A stretch of 16,980 nucleotides of DNA from Gammaproteobacteria bacterium (GCA_026197015.1 JAPHRB010000084.1:1-16980), one strand, 5' to 3'. Counted from the stretch's first letter, positions 1 to 7,767 are shown. Made by a program: numbers and translations. Notes: generated from the sequence alone by a model not told the origin.

Positions 1-735
1 AATAATCATATTCTTGATTACGGCACAGAAGGCATGAACGACACCATAAAAGCACTTAGTGATATCGATATTAAAAGTGTTGGCGTTGGTATAGATATAA
101 ATCAGGCCAGAATCGGCAGGGTTATGCACACCTCAAACGGCAAAGTTGGATTTCTAAGTTACTCCCTCACTTTCCCGGAGTCTTTCTGGGCTACAGACAC
201 ATCACCGGGTACCGCATTTGGACACAAACAACAAATAATCAGCGATATAAAAAGACTCAGAACACAAACCAGTAATGTGATTGTATCATTTCACTGGGGA
301 AGGGAAAAAACCACCATGCTCAGGCCATATCAACCTACCCTGGCACACGCTGCAATAGATGCTGGCGCTACGGTTGTTTTAGGGCACCATCCCCACGTTT
401 TACAAGGCATTGAAAAGTATAATGATGGCTTAATTATTTATAGTTTGGGTAATTTTGTGTTTGGCTCATACAGTCAGGACGCAAAAACTAGTCTGATTGC
501 CCGAGTTACATTAAATAAAGGTAAATTCCATAGCGCTGAATTTATCCCCATTAATATTCTAAATACTGAAATTGTTTTTCAGCCTCAAATACTCCTTAAC
601 CGCGCTGCATCAGGAGTTTTCGAGCACTTAAATCAACTCTCTGAGCCCCTGAATACTCGACTAGATCAACAAAATAGCCGTGGATACTTGCATGCTGAGC
701 AAAATAAAATACAATCTTTGATCCGCAACAATTGA
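1..735 (+). CDS. CapA-family metallophosphatase-like protein, 5'-truncated by the window edge
   Basis: The reading frame is open from the first base, so the gene starts outside the window; the internal ATG at 34 is not the real start. The visible 244 codons begin with NNHILDYGTEG, a conserved block of the CapA/PgsA poly-gamma-glutamate synthesis family (PF09587, calcineurin-like fold). Downstream are VIVSFHWGRE, GHHPHVLQG and SLGNFVFG, the His-rich blocks expected to bind metal and close the active site. These motifs give a confident family call, but the substrate is unknown: many bacteria with this domain make no poly-gamma-glutamate. About 100 N-terminal residues, including any signal peptide, would be missing. 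The next gene starts 49 bases downstream on the same strand, so co-transcription with the M23 peptidase is plausible. Confidence 0.85.
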   Translation, partial: NNHILDYGTEGMNDTIKALSDIDIKSVGVGIDINQARIGRVMHTSNGKVGFLSYSLTFPESFWATDTSPGTAFGHKQQIISDIKRLRTQTSNVIVSFHWGREKTTMLRPYQPTLAHAAIDAGATVVLGHHPHVLQGIEKYNDGLIIYSLGNFVFGSYSQDAKTSLIARVTLNKGKFHSAEFIPINILNTEIVFQPQILLNRAASGVFEHLNQLSEPLNTRLDQQNSRGYLHAEQNKIQSLIRNN

Positions 736-784
736 TTTTTCTCGTCTTTCGAGCTATTTTAATATAAAAACTGTAGATAAATCC

Positions 785-2266
785 GTGAATTACAATAACT
801 TTATAAACAAAGACTTTCGAAACCGATCGCAAACAGAAGAAAAACAACGCCATCCCGCATTACGCTGGATTATTTTGGGTGCCTGTTGCGCCGTTATTAG
901 TGTTGTTATTGCGAACACAGGAAAAAATGAAGATATCATCTCAGTCAATGAATCTGAAATTATCCAGAATATTGATACGCAGCTAAACCAGGAAGAAAAC
1001 CTGACTAGCAGCATTCAACTAGAATTACCCAAGTTATCTAATTACAAAACTATCAATGATAATGCCGATACGGACAATGCCGACACGATAGAAACGCCTG
1101 AACAACAATCAACAAGTATTGTTTCAAAAAACAACACTACTATCACAGACGCTGATAATCCGCAGTGGCAATCGTTTAAAGTAAAAAGTGGCGATAGCTT
1201 ATCTGTTGTATTTGACCGCGCCAAAATTAAACCCGCCCAATTACTTGAATTAATGAAATCAGGCACAGCCACTGATGAATTAAAGCGTATTCACCCTGGC
1301 GATATAATTAAAATAATTAGCGATAATGAAGGCAACTTATTAGCACTAAACTATCAGGTCGATGGCATACGTTATTTACAGGTAGAGCGTGAAAATGACC
1401 AGCTTGTCGCAAATATTCACAAACACCACATTGAAGTTCGAAGCGCATATGCAACGGCGGAAATTGAGTCTTCATTATTTTTAGCTTCAGCAAAAGCAGG
1501 TTTATCACAAAACACCACAATGGAACTAGCCAATGTTTTTGGCTGGGATATAGATTTCGCATTAGACATTCGTAAAGGCGACAAATTCACGGTTATATAC
1601 GAACAACGCTTTAAAAACGGCACTAAAATAAAAGATGGAGACATACTTGCCGCAGAATTTGTTAATCAGGGAGAAACGCATCGCGCGCTGCGTTACACTG
1701 ACCCAGTAACAGGCCTTACAGGTTATTATTCGCCTACTGGTCATAGCTTACGTAAAGCTTTCTTACGCAGCCCGGTTAAGTTTAGCCGCATAAGCTCACG
1801 TTTCACAACTAAACGTTACCATCCAATTTTACATCGATTCCGTTCTCATAAAGGCGTTGATTATGCCGCAGGCAGGGGTTCACCAGTACGCGCTTCGGGT
1901 GACGGAAAAGTTATCCATAAAGGCAATAAAGGCGGTTACGGCAGAACAGTTATCATTAAACACGGAAGCCGTTACACCACTCTGTATGCACATTTGAATA
2001 GCTACAATAAAAAAATTCGCTCAGGAAAAAGCGTTAAACAAGGTCAAATTATTGGTTATGTTGGCTCTAGTGGCTTAGCTTCTGGCCCACACCTTCATTA
2101 TGAATTTCGCGTAAACGGCGTTCACCGAAATCCGTTAACAGTGAAGTTTCCAAGCAGCAAACCTATTCCTGAACGTTACCGGGATAATTTTCAGTTAACC
2201 ACTAGCAGCTATCTTGCACAACTGGATGTTTTATCACGCAACGCACTGGCATTAAACGACAAATAA
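785..2266 (+). CDS. M23 murein DD-endopeptidase, MepM/OapA-like, membrane anchored
   Basis: Predicted periplasmic zinc endopeptidase that cuts peptide cross-links of peptidoglycan. The 493-aa protein has a short basic cytoplasmic tail, one membrane segment (about residues 26-44), an Asn/Asp/Thr-rich linker, a LysM/OapA-like domain (about 128-190, with VKSGDSLSVVF), a Csd3-like middle domain (about 225-335), and a C-terminal M23 domain. The zinc and catalytic residues are visible: H355 and D359 in HKGVD, H403 in YAHL, and H436/H438 in HLHYEF. The start is GTG with no clear Shine-Dalgarno; no better in-frame start is present, and it precedes the membrane segment suitably. Its TAA stop overlaps the anmK ATG by one base (TAATG), implying translational coupling. 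Homologues are MepM in E. coli and the peptidase beside anmK in pseudomonads. The family is certain, the exact bond cleaved is inferred. Confidence 0.93.
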   Translation: MNYNNFINKDFRNRSQTEEKQRHPALRWIILGACCAVISVVIANTGKNEDIISVNESEIIQNIDTQLNQEENLTSSIQLELPKLSNYKTINDNADTDNADTIETPEQQSTSIVSKNNTTITDADNPQWQSFKVKSGDSLSVVFDRAKIKPAQLLELMKSGTATDELKRIHPGDIIKIISDNEGNLLALNYQVDGIRYLQVERENDQLVANIHKHHIEVRSAYATAEIESSLFLASAKAGLSQNTTMELANVFGWDIDFALDIRKGDKFTVIYEQRFKNGTKIKDGDILAAEFVNQGETHRALRYTDPVTGLTGYYSPTGHSLRKAFLRSPVKFSRISSRFTTKRYHPILHRFRSHKGVDYAAGRGSPVRASGDGKVIHKGNKGGYGRTVIIKHGSRYTTLYAHLNSYNKKIRSGKSVKQGQIIGYVGSSGLASGPHLHYEFRVNGVHRNPLTVKFPSSKPIPERYRDNFQLTTSSYLAQLDVLSRNALALNDK

Positions 2267-3384
2267 TGCCTGAGCTGTATATTGGTTTGATGTCAGGTAC
2301 CAGCATGGATGGTATCGACGCAGCTCTGGTTGAATTTGAAAATCAGCATATCAAACTTATTGCCAGTCACAGCCACCCCATACCTAAAAATCTAAAAACC
2401 AAATTACACCAACTAAGTTTAGACTCGCCTGAAGTGAGTCTGGATATGTTAGGTGAAGCAGACTCTCACTTAGGACAGGTATTGTCTGACGCAGTAAAAA
2501 GCCTTCTTAATGAAGCCGGTATACAAGCTGAAAAAATTACTGCCATTGGATCACACGGGCAAACTATTCGTCACCGACCCGATTTAAAAAATAGTTTTTC
2601 AATGCAAATTGGCGATGCAAATAAAATAAGTTACAACACACGCATCACAACAATTACTGATTTTCGTCGCAAAGATATGGCGGCTGGGGGCGAAGGCGCA
2701 CCTTTAGCCCCGGCATTTCATCAACAGGTTTTTTATTCAGAGAATGAAAATAGAGCCATCCTCAATATTGGTGGCATATCAAATATAACTTTTTTACCAA
2801 AAGACAAAAAACAAAACTGCTTTGGCTTTGATACAGGGCCGGGCAATATGTTAATGGACGCCTGGATTCAGAAACATAAAAATAAAAGTTATGATAACAA
2901 TGGCATGTGGGGCGCAAGCTCTACACCTAACCAGATACTTGTAAACTCATTAATGCAGGACGCATTTATTTTGGCCAAACCTCCAAAAAGCACCGGTCGA
3001 GAACATTACAATCTCGACTGGCTTGAGCAGTACTTACAGAAAAATCAGCTGGATCTAACCGAAAGCCAAATACAGGCAAGTTTATGCAGTTTTACTAGTG
3101 ATAGCGTTGTTTACGCTATAGAGAATTTTTTACCAAAAATTGATACATTAATTGTTTGCGGTGGCGGAGTTCATAATGCAAATTTAATGAACCAGCTTTC
3201 AAAAAAACTAATTCAAACTAAAGTGACCTCTAGTGATGATTATGGGATTCACCCTGACTGGGTAGAAGCTATCGCCTTTGCCTGGCTGGCTAAACAAACG
3301 ATTAATAATAAACCGGGAAATTTACCCGCGGTTACCGGCGCTAAAGAAGCAACCGTTTTAGGTGCAATTTATCCCGCTATATAA
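2266..3384 (+). CDS. anmK: Anhydro-N-acetylmuramic acid kinase
   Basis: Converts 1,6-anhydro-N-acetylmuramic acid plus ATP to MurNAc-6-phosphate, a cytoplasmic step of murein recycling. At 372 aa it has the normal family length. Diagnostic motifs are GLMSGTSMDGIDAAL near the N-terminus (nucleotide loop, D15), GSHGQTIRHRP (about 95-105), DFRRKDMAAGGEGAPLAP (about 132-149), NIGGISN (about 167-173), GFDTGPGNMLMD (with D189, the expected catalytic base) and a late CGGGVHN. The ATG shares its first base with the stop of the preceding M23 peptidase gene, so the two are probably translated together. This pairs an enzyme that opens the sacculus with one that salvages turnover products. The gene is intact; no terminator follows directly. 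Confidence 0.97.
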   Translation: MPELYIGLMSGTSMDGIDAALVEFENQHIKLIASHSHPIPKNLKTKLHQLSLDSPEVSLDMLGEADSHLGQVLSDAVKSLLNEAGIQAEKITAIGSHGQTIRHRPDLKNSFSMQIGDANKISYNTRITTITDFRRKDMAAGGEGAPLAPAFHQQVFYSENENRAILNIGGISNITFLPKDKKQNCFGFDTGPGNMLMDAWIQKHKNKSYDNNGMWGASSTPNQILVNSLMQDAFILAKPPKSTGREHYNLDWLEQYLQKNQLDLTESQIQASLCSFTSDSVVYAIENFLPKIDTLIVCGGGVHNANLMNQLSKKLIQTKVTSSDDYGIHPDWVEAIAFAWLAKQTINNKPGNLPAVTGAKEATVLGAIYPAI

Positions 3385-3811
3385 TTTAAGCCTAAAATTT
3401 AGTAGCTAGTTTTCACTGTAAACAAGCATCTCACTCTAAAAACCAGGCTTTGGGAGAGTTGAATTACATATAACAGCGTACCCTCTGCACCGAAGCCTTT
3501 ACTAGTGTTTTTCAAAGCCGCATCTGCCCGTTAAGCATTCTTCTCCTGAAAACCATCGACATTCCTACATCTCTAACCAGATCAGATAACATTTGTGGCG
3601 GCAATTTAAAAAAACTCAATACTAATCTTAACATCTGATACGTAAATGCATGCGCCTTTGCAGCCTAAACTTTTGGCTTACCCATAAAATATTTTCCAGG
3701 CCTGTCATAAACATAAACCTGTTATAAAACCTCTATAAATTTTTCGAAAGCAGATCAGGCACCTGGTCTCTCATAAAGCGTTTTTCTAAAGCAGGCAAAT
3801 TTTACAGGCAT
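3385..3811. other. Intergenic stretch without an intact gene
   Basis: About 430 bases separate anmK from the erpA terminator. No intact reading frame, RNA gene or recognisable repeat is visible. The minus strand carries one frame with protein-like composition but three in-frame stops, listed separately. No clear intrinsic terminator lies immediately after anmK. Confidence 0.6.
3512..3664 (-). pseudogene. Possible decayed reading frame
   Basis: On the minus strand a 50-codon stretch reads like protein (it contains AFTYQMLRLVLSFFKLPP and later VFRRRMLNGQ), bounded by a TAG at 3667-3665 and a TGA at 3514-3512. The same frame continues upstream through YDRPGKYFMGKPKV and LYERPGA to an ATG at 3811, broken by a TAA and a TGA as well as the TAG. 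No frameshift is needed, only three stop codons. I do not recognise a family. It may be a gene remnant or chance openness in non-coding DNA. Confidence 0.28.
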
Positions 3812-3841
3812 AAAAAAGAGACGCAAAAGCGTCTCTTTTTT
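3812..3841 (-). terminator. Intrinsic terminator of erpA (works in both directions)
   Basis: A perfect 7-bp stem GAGACGC/GCGTCTC with an AAAA loop is flanked by six A's on the left and six T's on the right. It therefore reads as a classical stem plus U-tract on either strand. It lies 21 bases past the erpA stop and would also stop any read-through from anmK. Confidence 0.92.
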
Positions 3842-3862
3842 ATTCAAAGTTCTCAGCTTATA

Positions 3863-4225
3863 TTAAGCAGGTGAGAATGAAGATCCACAACCACAGGTTG
3901 TTTGTGCATTCGGATTACGAATTACAAACTGAGCGCCCTGTAAGTCTTCCTTATAATCTATCTCTGCACCAACCAGATACTGAAAACTCATAGGATCAAT
4001 TAGTAAAGTAACATCATCATTCATTACTTCTGTATCACCATCTTTGATTTCTTCATCAAAAGTAAACCCATACTGGAAGCCAGAACAACCACCACCAGAA
4101 ATAAACACGCGTAACTTCAGATTAGGGTTACCCTCTTCTGCAATAAGCCCTTTTACTTTAGCCGCTGCCGCATCTGTAAAATCCAGTGGATCTGGCATTG
4201 CGTTATCAACTGTTTCAGCAGTCAT
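3863..4225 (-). CDS. erpA: Iron-sulfur cluster insertion protein ErpA
   Basis: A-type carrier that hands Fe-S clusters to apo-proteins such as the isoprenoid enzymes IspG/IspH. The 120-aa protein has the three cluster-binding cysteines of the family: C47 in SGGGCSGFQYGF and C111/C113 in the C-terminal CGCGSSFS. Its length and the block DPMSFQYLVGAEIDY fit ErpA rather than IscA. The start is secured by GGAGAG five bases upstream of the ATG. It is the last gene of the leftward argC-DUF6776-bactofilin-erpA series but has a 90-base upstream gap with its own candidate promoter and IscR-type operator, and a strong terminator follows. Expression is therefore probably at least partly independent of argC and responsive to Fe-S status. 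Confidence 0.96.
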   Translation of the reverse strand: MTAETVDNAMPDPLDFTDAAAAKVKGLIAEEGNPNLKLRVFISGGGCSGFQYGFTFDEEIKDGDTEVMNDDVTLLIDPMSFQYLVGAEIDYKEDLQGAQFVIRNPNAQTTCGCGSSFSPA

Positions 4226-4249
4226 TCAATCTCTCCAAAATGTCTATCA

Positions 4250-4263
4250 GACTATAATCAGTC
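4250..4263. repeat. Second GACT...AGTC inverted repeat upstream of erpA
   Basis: GACT and AGTC half-sites recur here, separated by six bases instead of the five of an IscR type 1 site. The centre is about 30 bp (roughly three helical turns) from that of the consensus-like site, between it and the erpA ribosome-binding site. It may be a weak second IscR site or coincidental. Confidence 0.4.
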
Positions 4264-4273
4264 AAATTTTGCA

Positions 4274-4298
4274 TTACCTGACTAATTTAGTCAAGTTT
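4274..4298 (-). promoter_or_regulatory. Near-consensus IscR type 1 operator over the erpA promoter
   Basis: On the minus strand the core GACTAAATTAGTC is flanked by AAACTT on the left and AGGTAA on the right. By my count this matches 23 of 25 positions of the published E. coli IscR type 1 consensus (core GACTRWWWYAGTC, flanks ATASYY and RRSTAT). The TTGACT inside it can serve as a -35 element (4294-4289), with CAAAAT (4271-4266) as a 4/6 -10 element at 17-bp spacing. [2Fe-2S]-IscR bound here would block RNA polymerase, as described for E. coli erpA. No iscR gene is in the window. Confidence 0.75.
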
Positions 4299-4315
4299 TA
4301 TGCTTCAGATAAAAA

Positions 4316-4753
4316 CTAACTGGCAGATGGGCTGCTAACCTCTTCGACATCAATCTCATCAACGCTATCTGCTTGATATTCAAGCAATTTTTTATCATCT
4401 TTACAATGAACCAGGTTGCCATTAACTTCAGCACCCATGGCCATTTCAAGTAAATTATAATATACATTGCCTTTTACCTGGCCATGTCTTGAAAGTTCTA
4501 CCCGCTCACTTGCATATACATCACCCGTTACCTGACCATTAAGCACTACAAATGGCACTCGAACCTCTCCTTCTATTTGCCCCTGATCACTAAGTACTAA
4601 CATCGAATGAGAGTCACCATCAGCGATTACATTGCCGACAATTTTCCCATCAACATGTAAGCCACCCGAAAAAATAAGATCGCCCTGAATCTCCATTGCT
4701 GTTCCGACCAGAGTTTCTATTTTAGTTGATTTGGTTTTTTTCTTGCCCCACAT
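4316..4753 (-). CDS. Bactofilin-family polymer-forming cytoskeletal protein
   Basis: Bactofilins (PF04519) form nucleotide-free beta-helical filaments that scaffold cell-wall and shape proteins. The 145-aa protein has a basic N-terminus (MWGKKKTKSTK), a core of short repeating Gly-containing turns (QGDLIFSGGLHVDGKIVG, DGQ/NGQVTGDVY, HGQVKGNVYY, GAEVNGNLV; about residues 15-115) typical of the bactofilin right-handed beta-helix, and an acidic Ser-rich tail. I chose the ATG at 4753 because AGGAAG lies eight bases upstream; a TTG seven codons earlier is possible but lacks that support. The start lies inside the upstream DUF6776-like gene (32-base overlap in another frame), so the two are likely translationally coupled. 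There is no membrane segment; attachment is presumably through a partner. Confidence 0.92.
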   Translation of the reverse strand: MWGKKKTKSTKIETLVGTAMEIQGDLIFSGGLHVDGKIVGNVIADGDSHSMLVLSDQGQIEGEVRVPFVVLNGQVTGDVYASERVELSRHGQVKGNVYYNLLEMAMGAEVNGNLVHCKDDKKLLEYQADSVDEIDVEEVSSPSAS

Positions 4754-5501
4754 TGGTTTCGCTTCCTGTATCAATTATCTCAGCCCAGGAATAAACAGCG
4801 TTTACCCTGGGGACTTTTGCGCTTTTTGGTTGCGCCTTTATATATAGTGACAATGGCTCAAATCCTTCAGGAAATCTGATACCACCTTCAAAGTTTTGAA
4901 AATATTTAAATCCAAAGACCTGTCGTTTCTTGGTTTTTTTCACAGAAATCGTCGGTAAATCTAAACGAACCTTAGTACCGTCCGGCTGAGTACCTTCCAC
5001 AGATATTTCCATATATCCACGTTGCACATAATCATGACGACCTATTTGAATTAAAACAACTTTATATGAGTAACTTCCCTGATCATCCGGCGTGAATGTT
5101 ACTTTATTAATTTTTATTTCTCGTTTGGATTTTCCTGGCGCCACCAGATTATGATAGAAAGTTAACTCTTCTCTCATTTTAAGGGTTTCATCCTGACATT
5201 CTGCAAGTGTCTCGTTTATTCTGCTACTGGCATCCTTATCAATATCACTACCCCGCGACAAACGAGCATTATTACGCAAAGCGTCTTCTTTCCTGGTGGT
5301 TTGCTCCTGCAGAGACATTCGTAAAATTTCTATCTCCTGATCATAGTCTGACTGATCAAAACCAGCCACATGACGACCATATTCATATGCCCCCCAGATA
5401 CCTGCCAAAATAACCAATAAAATACTCAAACCACTCGCCAGCCATAATTTTGGCTGATGAATTGAAATAAGATGTTTGCTGTGTACCGGACCTAAACTCA
5501 T
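4722..5501 (-). CDS. Single-pass membrane protein with coiled coil, DUF6776-like
   Basis: Function unknown. The 259-aa protein has a short cytoplasmic N-terminus, one membrane helix (about residues 19-42), a charged coiled-coil-like region (about 52-115) and a C-terminal globular domain with conserved-looking blocks VTFTPDDQGSYSYKVVLIQ, FGFKYFQNFEGGIRFPEGF and PLSLYIKAQP. From memory this matches the DUF6776 family, which sits between argC and a bactofilin gene in pseudomonads and other gammaproteobacteria. It begins 20 bases after argC stops and overlaps the bactofilin start. Inference: a periplasm-facing protein linking the bactofilin scaffold to the envelope. The Shine-Dalgarno is weak, but the ATG directly precedes the membrane-anchored N-terminus and no alternative is better. 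Confidence 0.85.
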   Translation of the reverse strand: MSLGPVHSKHLISIHQPKLWLASGLSILLVILAGIWGAYEYGRHVAGFDQSDYDQEIEILRMSLQEQTTRKEDALRNNARLSRGSDIDKDASSRINETLAECQDETLKMREELTFYHNLVAPGKSKREIKINKVTFTPDDQGSYSYKVVLIQIGRHDYVQRGYMEISVEGTQPDGTKVRLDLPTISVKKTKKRQVFGFKYFQNFEGGIRFPEGFEPLSLYIKAQPKSAKVPRVNAVYSWAEIIDTGSETNVGQEKNQIN

Positions 5502-5521
5502 AAAAATTTACACTCTAAGCT

Positions 5522-6553
5522 TTAAGGCAGTAAAGCAACCTGACTTATACCTGATGTCTCATCAAGACCAAACATTAAATTCATATTATGTACAGCCTGA
5601 CCTGCTGCGCCTTTCACCAGATTATCGATAACTGAAGAAACAACAACAGTATCTCCATCCTGCGGACGAAAAACTGAAATTCGACACATATTAGAACCCT
5701 TTACACTACGCGTTTCCGGCATAGAACCTAACGGCATGACATCTACAAACGGTTCATTTTTATAACGCTCCGTGTAAATCTGATGCAGATCACCAACATC
5801 GGTTTTTAAAACACCATATAGACTGGCCTCAATGCCACGAATCATCGGCATCAAATGAGGCACAAATGTAAGCCCGACTTCATGCCCGGCAACACCCGCC
5901 AAAACCTGACGGATCTCTGGTAAATGACGATGTCCATCAACCCCATAAGGTTTTACACTTTCAGTGGCTTCACACAATAGTGTCGCTACACTCGCACCAC
6001 GACCGGCACCACTGACACCTGATTTAGCATCGGCAATTAAATGTGTATCATCAATAAGCTGCTTTTCTATCAGGGGAATATAACCAAGACTCACTGCGGT
6101 CGGATAACAACCCGGATTCGCTACAATTCTGGCTTTTTTAATAGCCTCACGATTTAACTCGGGCATGCCATACACGGCTTCCTCGAGTGTATCCGGGCAG
6201 GCGTGATCCATACCATACCATTGTTTCCAGACCGCTGTATCTTTCAAACGAAAATCAGCAGCCAGATCAATAACCTTAACACCCGCCTCAAGTAACTGTG
6301 GCGTCATTTTCATTGCTGTACCGTTTGGCGTAGCAAAAAAGACAATATCACATCTTGAAAGCGAATCGAGCTGCGGCTCCGAGAATTCAATATCCACATG
6401 ACCACGTAAGTTTGGATACAGGCTGGACACAGCCTGACCTGCTTCAGAGCGAGATGTAATAACCGATAACTCTACGTCTTTATGAGCAACCAACAAACGT
6501 AATAACTCAACGCCTGTGTAACCGGTACCACCGACTATGCCGGCTTTAATCAT
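5522..6553 (-). CDS. argC: N-acetyl-gamma-glutamyl-phosphate reductase
   Basis: NADPH-dependent reduction of N-acetylglutamyl-5-phosphate to the semialdehyde, the third step of arginine biosynthesis, in the cytoplasm. At 343 aa it has the normal length of the long ArgC form. It shows the N-terminal Rossmann loop GGTGYTGVELLRLL (residues 8-21), the active-site block NPGCYPTAVSLG with catalytic C149, SGVSGAGRGA (about 178-187) and GHRHLPEI (about 207-214, with the conserved His). GAGGG-type pairing (GAGGG in the leader, about 7-8 bases from the ATG) supports the start. It is the first gene of the leftward argC-DUF6776-bactofilin series; hemJ is divergent. I see no convincing ArgR box in the 230-base divergent gap. 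Confidence 0.97.
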   Translation of the reverse strand: MIKAGIVGGTGYTGVELLRLLVAHKDVELSVITSRSEAGQAVSSLYPNLRGHVDIEFSEPQLDSLSRCDIVFFATPNGTAMKMTPQLLEAGVKVIDLAADFRLKDTAVWKQWYGMDHACPDTLEEAVYGMPELNREAIKKARIVANPGCYPTAVSLGYIPLIEKQLIDDTHLIADAKSGVSGAGRGASVATLLCEATESVKPYGVDGHRHLPEIRQVLAGVAGHEVGLTFVPHLMPMIRGIEASLYGVLKTDVGDLHQIYTERYKNEPFVDVMPLGSMPETRSVKGSNMCRISVFRPQDGDTVVVSSVIDNLVKGAAGQAVHNMNLMFGLDETSGISQVALLP

Positions 6554-6785
6554 AGGAAACCCTCAAATATGACTAAAGTTCAAACTTTGCTTAACAAGTT
6601 TAAACAAGTGATTGATATTTAGGCTGTAAGTATAGACTGAATCAACACCACATAACACTGCTCAAAACTAATCACATGTTATATTCTTGTATGAGTGCAC
6701 ACTTTATATTTTTCTCGCACTGGAAACTTTGCTCAAATACCAACTCACGTTATCATGCAGCAACTTAACTAATTTAGAGAACCTG

Positions 6786-7199
6786 ATGCTCTGGGTAAAA
6801 GCCTTTCACATTATTTTTATGGTCAGCTGGTTTGCCGGTTTATTTTACCTTCCGCGGCTGTTTGTTTATCACGCCATGACGAATGATGAAGCAGGTAGCG
6901 AACGTTTTAAGATCATGGAGCGAAAACTCTATCGATTTATTACACCATTTATGGTTCTTACTGTGGTTTTAGGTATATGGCTCATGATCGAGTGGCAACT
7001 TTACAACTCTGTGTGGATGAATATCAAACTGCTTTTAGTGGGTTTATTAATTGCTTATCACTTTTACTGCGGTCATCTGGTTAATGTATTTGCCAAAGAT
7101 GAGAGCAGGCATAATCATGTCTGGTATCGATGGTTTAATGAAATGCCAGTGTTGATATTAACGGCAACGGTTATACTGGTGGTGGTCAAACCATTTTAA
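6786..7199 (+). CDS. hemJ: Protoporphyrinogen IX oxidase HemJ
   Basis: Membrane enzyme oxidising protoporphyrinogen IX to protoporphyrin IX, the next-to-last step of haem synthesis, in bacteria lacking HemG/HemY. From the ATG at 6786 the protein is 137 aa with four hydrophobic helices (about 4-24, 52-70, 80-100, 119-135). Family features are visible: H8 in KAFHIIFMVSWFAGLFYLPRLFVYH, R24, K81 and the block RWFNEMPVLIL. An upstream ATG at 6687 would add 33 residues unlike the family, so I reject it; AGAGA before 6786 offers a modest ribosome-binding site. It is divergent from argC and convergent with rppH, with only 35 bases between the stops, and I see no clear terminator there. Confidence 0.92.
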   Translation: MLWVKAFHIIFMVSWFAGLFYLPRLFVYHAMTNDEAGSERFKIMERKLYRFITPFMVLTVVLGIWLMIEWQLYNSVWMNIKLLLVGLLIAYHFYCGHLVNVFAKDESRHNHVWYRWFNEMPVLILTATVILVVVKPF

Positions 7200-7234
7200 A
7201 AATAGCTCTAGTAAGCGCCGTGCGAGCATCAGAC

Positions 7235-7720
7235 TCAGTTGGTTATCTGGTCTAACAACAATGGTTCTAATTCAGTTAAGGCCCTCTTATAAACCTTACG
7301 TTTGAAAAACACCACCTCATCCATTGGGTGCCAGTAATCAACCCATGACCAGTTATCAAACTCGGGCCGGTCCATGGTGCTGAGATTAAAATCATTCTCT
7401 GTTCCAACCAGCTTTAAGATAAACCAGATTTGTTTTTGACCAATACACACCGGGTGGCTATTTTTTCTCACCATCCACCTGGGTAAACGATAACGTAACC
7501 ACTTATTGGTCTTGCCGACTAATTCAACATGCTCAGGGCTTAAACCGGTTTCCTCAAATAATTCCCGGTACATCGCCTGATCAGGTGACTCATTCTGATG
7601 AATCCCGCCCTGAGGAAATTGCCAGGCATTCTGACCATAGCGGCGAGCCCAGAAGACTTTGCCATCCGGGTTGCTCAAAATGATGCCTACATTAGGCCTA
7701 AATCCGTCAGAATCAATCAC
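7235..7720 (-). CDS. rppH: RNA pyrophosphohydrolase
   Basis: Nudix hydrolase that removes pyrophosphate from mRNA 5' ends and so exposes them to RNase E decay. The 161-aa protein carries a complete Nudix box at residues 38-60 (G38, E44, R52, E53, E56, E57, G59), with QFPQGGI leading into it, and the typical N-terminus MIDSDGFRPNVGIIL. The start is GTG; it fits the family N-terminus exactly although only a distant AGG precedes it. The leader carries a small hairpin (7748-7767). The gene is divergent from a HAD-IB phosphatase gene, an arrangement also known in pseudomonads. Confidence 0.96.
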   Translation of the reverse strand: MIDSDGFRPNVGIILSNPDGKVFWARRYGQNAWQFPQGGIHQNESPDQAMYRELFEETGLSPEHVELVGKTNKWLRYRLPRWMVRKNSHPVCIGQKQIWFILKLVGTENDFNLSTMDRPEFDNWSWVDYWHPMDEVVFFKRKVYKRALTELEPLLLDQITN

Positions 7721-7747
7721 TTACAACTACCTGTTTAAAAGCTACCT

Positions 7748-7767
7748 CTGATTCTTCCAAAAATCAG
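7748..7767 (-). promoter_or_regulatory. Small hairpin in the rppH leader
   Basis: CTGATT and AATCAG form a 6-bp inverted repeat around an 8-base loop, about 28-47 bases before the rppH GTG. A 10-bp palindrome ATTGCGCAAT lies just beyond at 7771-7780. Either could shape the leader or bind a regulator; no T-run follows, so it is not an obvious terminator. Confidence 0.3.

Noticed and set aside
4044..4319. Plus-strand 91-codon frame antisense to erpA
   Set aside because: It is antisense to a confirmed gene and to the IscR site, with no supporting start signal.
4754..4774. TTG start seven codons upstream for the bactofilin
   Set aside because: The AGGAAG lies within those codons and is correctly spaced for the ATG at 4753.
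6580..6605. AAACTT/AGTTT imperfect palindrome in the argC-hemJ gap as an ArgR box
   Set aside because: Spacing and sequence do not fit the ArgR consensus and the arms are short.
6687..6785. Longer N-terminus for HemJ
   Set aside because: The 33 extra residues do not look like the family, which begins just before the first membrane helix.
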